NCBI GenBank assembly: GCA_024687205.1
Contig: JAILES010000063.1
Location: 1 to 64,000 of the forward strand
Reading direction: 5' to 3'
DNA from: Lachnospiraceae bacterium
Lineage (GTDB): Bacteria; Bacillota; Clostridia; Lachnospirales; Lachnospiraceae
DNA: 64,000 bases
Part shown: piece by piece, positions 61,040-64,000 of the stretch
Numbering within the stretch: the stretch's first letter is position 1
Layout of the letters: every line of letters begins with the position of its first letter
The notes under the pieces: model-generated
What the model was told of the DNA's origin: nothing
The model's database searches: none
The model's input: only the letters and a program-made list of their open reading frames with translations
Position numbers and translations under genes: made by a program

Positions 61040-61573
61040 ATGGTATATTACAAAGACGATGAACTGATCATACGCTCTATGGAAGAGGCGGATGATAAGG
61101 AATTTTATGAAGCGCTTACTGCACAGGGCTGGCATCCGCAGACAGGTGACTGGCTGAAAAGAATGAAAGAAGAGACTGAAGGAAAGTGCATTACACTGAC
61201 AGCCGTGTATCAGGAACAGGCGGCAGGCTATGTGTATCTCTATAAGACGGTCAATGAAGGGCCGTTTAGGGGAAAAGGCTGGCCGATGATCGTTGATTTC
61301 AACGTCCTGAAAAAGTTTCAGAGGAAGGGTATAGGCAACAGGCTTATGGATGCGGCAGAGAGGCTGGCGGTCGTGTATGCGGATACGGTCTGTCTGGGAG
61401 TCGGAGTATGTGACAGCTATGGCAGTGCACAGAGGATGTACGTAAAACGCGGATACATCCCCGATGGATCGGGAGTATGGTATCAGGATAAACAATGCGT
61501 GCAATATGAGACGGTCTGCACAGTTGATGATGATCTGATAATGTATCTTTATAAAAAACTGAAGGATAATTGA
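61040..61573 (+). CDS. GNAT acetyltransferase
   Basis: The 177-residue protein has the GNAT core: IVDFNVLKKFQRKGIGNRLMDAAE (acetyl-CoA pyrophosphate loop QRKGIG, about 93-99) and a C-terminal SYGSAQRMYVKRGYIPDGSG. The N-terminal LIIRSMEEADDKEFYEAL is common in aminoglycoside- and peptide-type acetyltransferases. Substrate cannot be named. It is the fourth gene of the small-enzyme array and is probably co-transcribed with the kinase just before it. Confidence 0.83.
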   Translation: MVYYKDDELIIRSMEEADDKEFYEALTAQGWHPQTGDWLKRMKEETEGKCITLTAVYQEQAAGYVYLYKTVNEGPFRGKGWPMIVDFNVLKKFQRKGIGNRLMDAAERLAVVYADTVCLGVGVCDSYGSAQRMYVKRGYIPDGSGVWYQDKQCVQYETVCTVDDDLIMYLYKKLKDN

Positions 61574-61586
61574 GGAGGATGATTTT

Positions 61587-62036
61587 ATGGAATATCAATT
61601 TAAAACTCTCCGGGAGATACCGGAAAAGAAGGATATGGCGGCACAGTGGTTTCATGAAAAGTGGGGTGTACCCAAAGAAGCCTATCTCGAATGTATGGAA
61701 GCTTATCTGGGCAAAGAAACGGAATACGGCTGGTACGTCTGTTTTGACGGCGATAAGATAATCGGCGGATTGGGAGTGATCGATAACGATTTTCATGACC
61801 GAAAGGATCTGGCACCGAATGTCTGTGCCGTATTCGTTGATGAAGAATACAGAAAACAGGGGATCGCGGGAAAGCTGCTGAATCTGGTAGTGGAAGACCA
61901 GCGTGCACATGGTATTTCACCTTTATATCTGGTAACTGACCACACCGGCTTTTATGAGCGCTATGGCTGGGAATTCTTCTGCATGGCTCAGGGGGATGAT
62001 GAACCTGAACCCACAAGATTATATATACACAAATGA
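61587..62036 (+). CDS. GNAT acetyltransferase
   Basis: The 149-residue protein has the acetyl-CoA-binding VFVDEEYRKQGIAGKLLNLVVED (about 82-104), preceded by IIGGLGVIDNDFHDR and followed by THTGFYERYGWEF-like DHTGFYERYGWEF. This set is typical of GNAT enzymes that modify amines on small molecules. It differs enough from the genes at 58783 and 61040 to be a separate lineage rather than a recent duplicate. GGAGG precedes ATG 61587. Confidence 0.83.
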   Translation: MEYQFKTLREIPEKKDMAAQWFHEKWGVPKEAYLECMEAYLGKETEYGWYVCFDGDKIIGGLGVIDNDFHDRKDLAPNVCAVFVDEEYRKQGIAGKLLNLVVEDQRAHGISPLYLVTDHTGFYERYGWEFFCMAQGDDEPEPTRLYIHK

Positions 62037-62051
62037 AAAGAAGGATATCAC

Positions 62052-62987
62052 ATGGAATACAGTACTAAAATATCTGAAAGGATGTGGAATCTGCCTGACA
62101 AAGGAGAGCTGGAAGCAGAGAGGGAGCAGACCTTCATCGATGATATCGTGCAGAAATCGCATATAGAAAAGGAACTCCTGAGCAGTCTGGATGGCATTGA
62201 AACTGTTTTTGACGGCGGAGGCGGCTGCGGCAGATTTTCAATCCTGCTGGCTAAACAGGGATGTAAAGTCACTCACTTTGATATATCCAGGCCGATGATA
62301 GATAAGGCAAAAGAGCTGGCTGAGAAATCAGGTGTTCTTGACAGGATGACTTTTGTAAAAGGAGCGTTGGAGGATCTTTCCGCATATGAGGACGGGACGT
62401 TTGATCTGGTGATGTCTTTTGATGCGCCGATATCCTATACATATCCGAAGCAGGAAAAAACCATAAAGGAACTGGTGAGAATAGCAAAGAAACGTATCAT
62501 CATAAGCGTATCAAGCAGGCTGGGGTCATTGCCTTATCTTGCAAATCCTCTTCAGAAAAATCAGTTTATCCTGGATCCCGAGTGTGACAATGACTGGGTG
62601 AAGTGGTGTCTGGAAAGCCGGGACCGGATGGTTGAAAATTTCAGTTTTGATAAACAGAAACTGACGGATACTTATGAGAACGGATTGATGTGTGATATTG
62701 AAGAGACCAGGAAGGCTTACGAAAACGGTGAGGCGCCCTGGTGTATCACCTATCACTTTATGCCGGATGAGCTTAAAGGCATACTGGAGGATTGCGGAGT
62801 AAGGAATATCAGCCTTGCGGGTCCGGGAGCTTTTGCCAGAACTATACCAAATGAGATACTTGTAAAGATAATAAACGATCCGGATCAAAGAGAGGATTTT
62901 CTTGAATTTTGCCATATGTATGACAGCAATCCCTATGTATGCGGCATGGGCAAGGACAACCTGTTTGCGAAGGGAGAAATTGCCTGA
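62052..62987 (+). CDS. SAM-dependent methyltransferase
   Basis: The 311-residue class I methyltransferase has motif I as VFDGGGGCGRFSILLA (about 56-71), followed by VTHFDISRPMIDKAKELA, and post-motif FDLVMSFDAPISY. It is longer than the minimal fold and has an extra C-terminal helical part of about 100 residues (from near 205). Substrate is unknown. It is the sixth enzyme in the array of small tailoring-type genes; the start follows AAAAGAAGG. Confidence 0.85.
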   Translation: MEYSTKISERMWNLPDKGELEAEREQTFIDDIVQKSHIEKELLSSLDGIETVFDGGGGCGRFSILLAKQGCKVTHFDISRPMIDKAKELAEKSGVLDRMTFVKGALEDLSAYEDGTFDLVMSFDAPISYTYPKQEKTIKELVRIAKKRIIISVSSRLGSLPYLANPLQKNQFILDPECDNDWVKWCLESRDRMVENFSFDKQKLTDTYENGLMCDIEETRKAYENGEAPWCITYHFMPDELKGILEDCGVRNISLAGPGAFARTIPNEILVKIINDPDQREDFLEFCHMYDSNPYVCGMGKDNLFAKGEIA

Positions 62988-63000
62988 AAGGTTATTAAAT

Positions 63001-64000
63001 ATGAACGAAGAAAAAAAGCAATTGGAGATGTGCTGGATCGTAACGGATGATCCGATAGAAATTGGGCTACCTGCCGGATATACGATGGAAAACTATGCAG
63101 GCGAACAGGATAAGCAGGCTTGGTGTGAATGCTGCCGTGAAGGTATGCTGATCGATGAGAAGGCGGGAACACAGGCTTTTGATGATTCGATGTCGGATGG
63201 GATAGTGGTCGATCTTTATAATGATGTTTTCTTCCTGAAGTATAAGGGAGAAGTGATCGGAACCGTTACAGCTTTTGTACGCGAGGACGGTAACGGCGAA
63301 CTTCATATGGTCAGCATATGTCTGGAATACAGAGGCAAGGGACTCAGCAGATATCTGAATGAAACCGGTAAGCTGAGGCTTCAGCGGGCCGGGGCAAAAT
63401 GTATTTATCTTACGACGGATGAATTCCGCAGGGGAGCGATAAAGGGTTATCTTTCTGCAGGTTTCCTGCCGGTCGATAACGATGCGGATATGCAGGACAG
63501 ATGGGAACAGGTACTGGATGATCTTGGTATCGTTAAAACGGATATGCTTGGTGAGGATCTTAGCGAAAGAAGTACCATATATCATATACCTGAGCCGATC
63601 CGTAAGTATATAGCTGATAAAACATATCATACAGATAATGTCGGCTGCTCAGATTCGCAGGTTCGTATCTATGATGATTTCGTTCTTAAGATAGAGAAAG
63701 AAAGACCGGGACTGGCCGATATGGTAGCACTTATGAAATGGCTGGAGGGAAAACTGCCTGTACCGAAGGTGATCTGTACAGAATTAAGCAGAGGATACCG
63801 CTACCTTATCATGAGTAAAGCCGAAGGGCGTATGGCCTGTGATCCATATTATATGGAGCGGCCGGGTGAACTGTTGCCGCTTCTTGCAGATACGATACGG
63901 CAGCTTTGGAGTATAGATTTATCCGCTTGTCCGCGAAAGCGCACGCTGGATACTGTGCTGAAGGAAGCAAGATACCGTGTGGAAAATGATATGGTGGATG
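63001..64000 (+). CDS. GNAT-aminoglycoside phosphotransferase-like fusion, 3' end outside window
   Basis: The frame is open from ATG 63001 to the end of the window (333 codons) with no stop. Residues about 55-165 form a GNAT domain (FLKYKGEVIGTVTAF, ICLEYRGKGLSRYLNETGKLRL with the acetyl-CoA loop). From about residue 215 an APH-like N-lobe begins: VRIYDDFVLKIEKE with the ATP-binding Lys, a hinge YLIMSKAEGRMA (about 270), and an LPLLADTIRQLW helix, matching APH(3')-type kinases. A GNAT plus phosphotransferase in one chain recalls the bifunctional aminoglycoside enzyme AAC(6')-APH(2''), but the APH part here resembles the 3' type and the catalytic loop lies beyond the window. GAAAGG precedes the start. 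Confidence 0.82.
   Translation, partial: MNEEKKQLEMCWIVTDDPIEIGLPAGYTMENYAGEQDKQAWCECCREGMLIDEKAGTQAFDDSMSDGIVVDLYNDVFFLKYKGEVIGTVTAFVREDGNGELHMVSICLEYRGKGLSRYLNETGKLRLQRAGAKCIYLTTDEFRRGAIKGYLSAGFLPVDNDADMQDRWEQVLDDLGIVKTDMLGEDLSERSTIYHIPEPIRKYIADKTYHTDNVGCSDSQVRIYDDFVLKIEKERPGLADMVALMKWLEGKLPVPKVICTELSRGYRYLIMSKAEGRMACDPYYMERPGELLPLLADTIRQLWSIDLSACPRKRTLDTVLKEARYRVENDMVD

Overview
The window looks like a chromosome segment of a Gram-positive anaerobe of the Clostridia, most likely a Lachnospiraceae-type bacterium. This is inferred from gene order (purL, dGTPase-like gene, dnaG, rpoD, trmK, nif3-like gene, nucleoside kinase, rnpB; then rho, rpmE, DUF1385 gene, prmC, prfA), strong AGGAGG-type ribosome binding sites, frequent TTGxxx-17-TATAAT promoters, and an exosortase of the Gram-positive G type. 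No species can be named from the sequence alone.

Layout. Positions 1-7051 hold the end of a housekeeping ABC-F gene, a tRNA-Trp gene, a cysteine-synthase-like gene, a small coiled-coil gene, a probable 6S RNA on the minus strand with its own promoter and terminator, a membrane-anchored surface-type protein, and a large hybrid sensor kinase. Positions 7079-19626 are the housekeeping macrocluster for purine synthesis, replication priming, principal sigma factor, tRNA modification and RNase P RNA. RpoD carries an extraordinary 300-residue Lys/Ala/Pro repeat tail. Positions 19653-24246 hold an acyltransferase, a LytTR regulator whose phosphoacceptor Asp is Glu, and a minus-strand pair (malic enzyme, radical SAM protein). 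Positions 24341-29531 are the rho-rpmE-DUF1385-prmC-prfA block, with a short inserted element exactly at the rho stop codon.

Positions 29569-37875 hold an AraC regulator, a three-gene unit in which two DUF4176 genes flank a 700-residue Gly/Ala-rich protein of unknown function (possibly linked to type VII secretion), and a small cytosolic carbohydrate locus (GH43, GT2, GH3).

Positions 38040-48362 form one tightly coupled operon that I read as an exosortase G (XrtG) system. It contains two small pterin-synthase-fold proteins, a secreted substrate with a C-terminal sorting tail, the exosortase, a processive glycosyltransferase, a membrane protein with a degenerate GGDEF domain, a large PTPS-related membrane protein and a glycosidase-like lipoprotein. 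The likely job is to make, modify or attach a surface glycan or glycoprotein; no step is proven here.

Positions 48362-64000 are an accessory region. It has an antibiotic-resistance-type ABC-F gene behind a short-peptide/terminator leader, hflX, a pair of ABC half-exporters with unusual extra domains, and a run of small kinases, acetyltransferases, a methyltransferase, and kinase-GNAT and GNAT-APH fusions. Short repeats with the core GGGGACGGTTC (in either orientation) sit between several of these genes. The last gene runs off the window.
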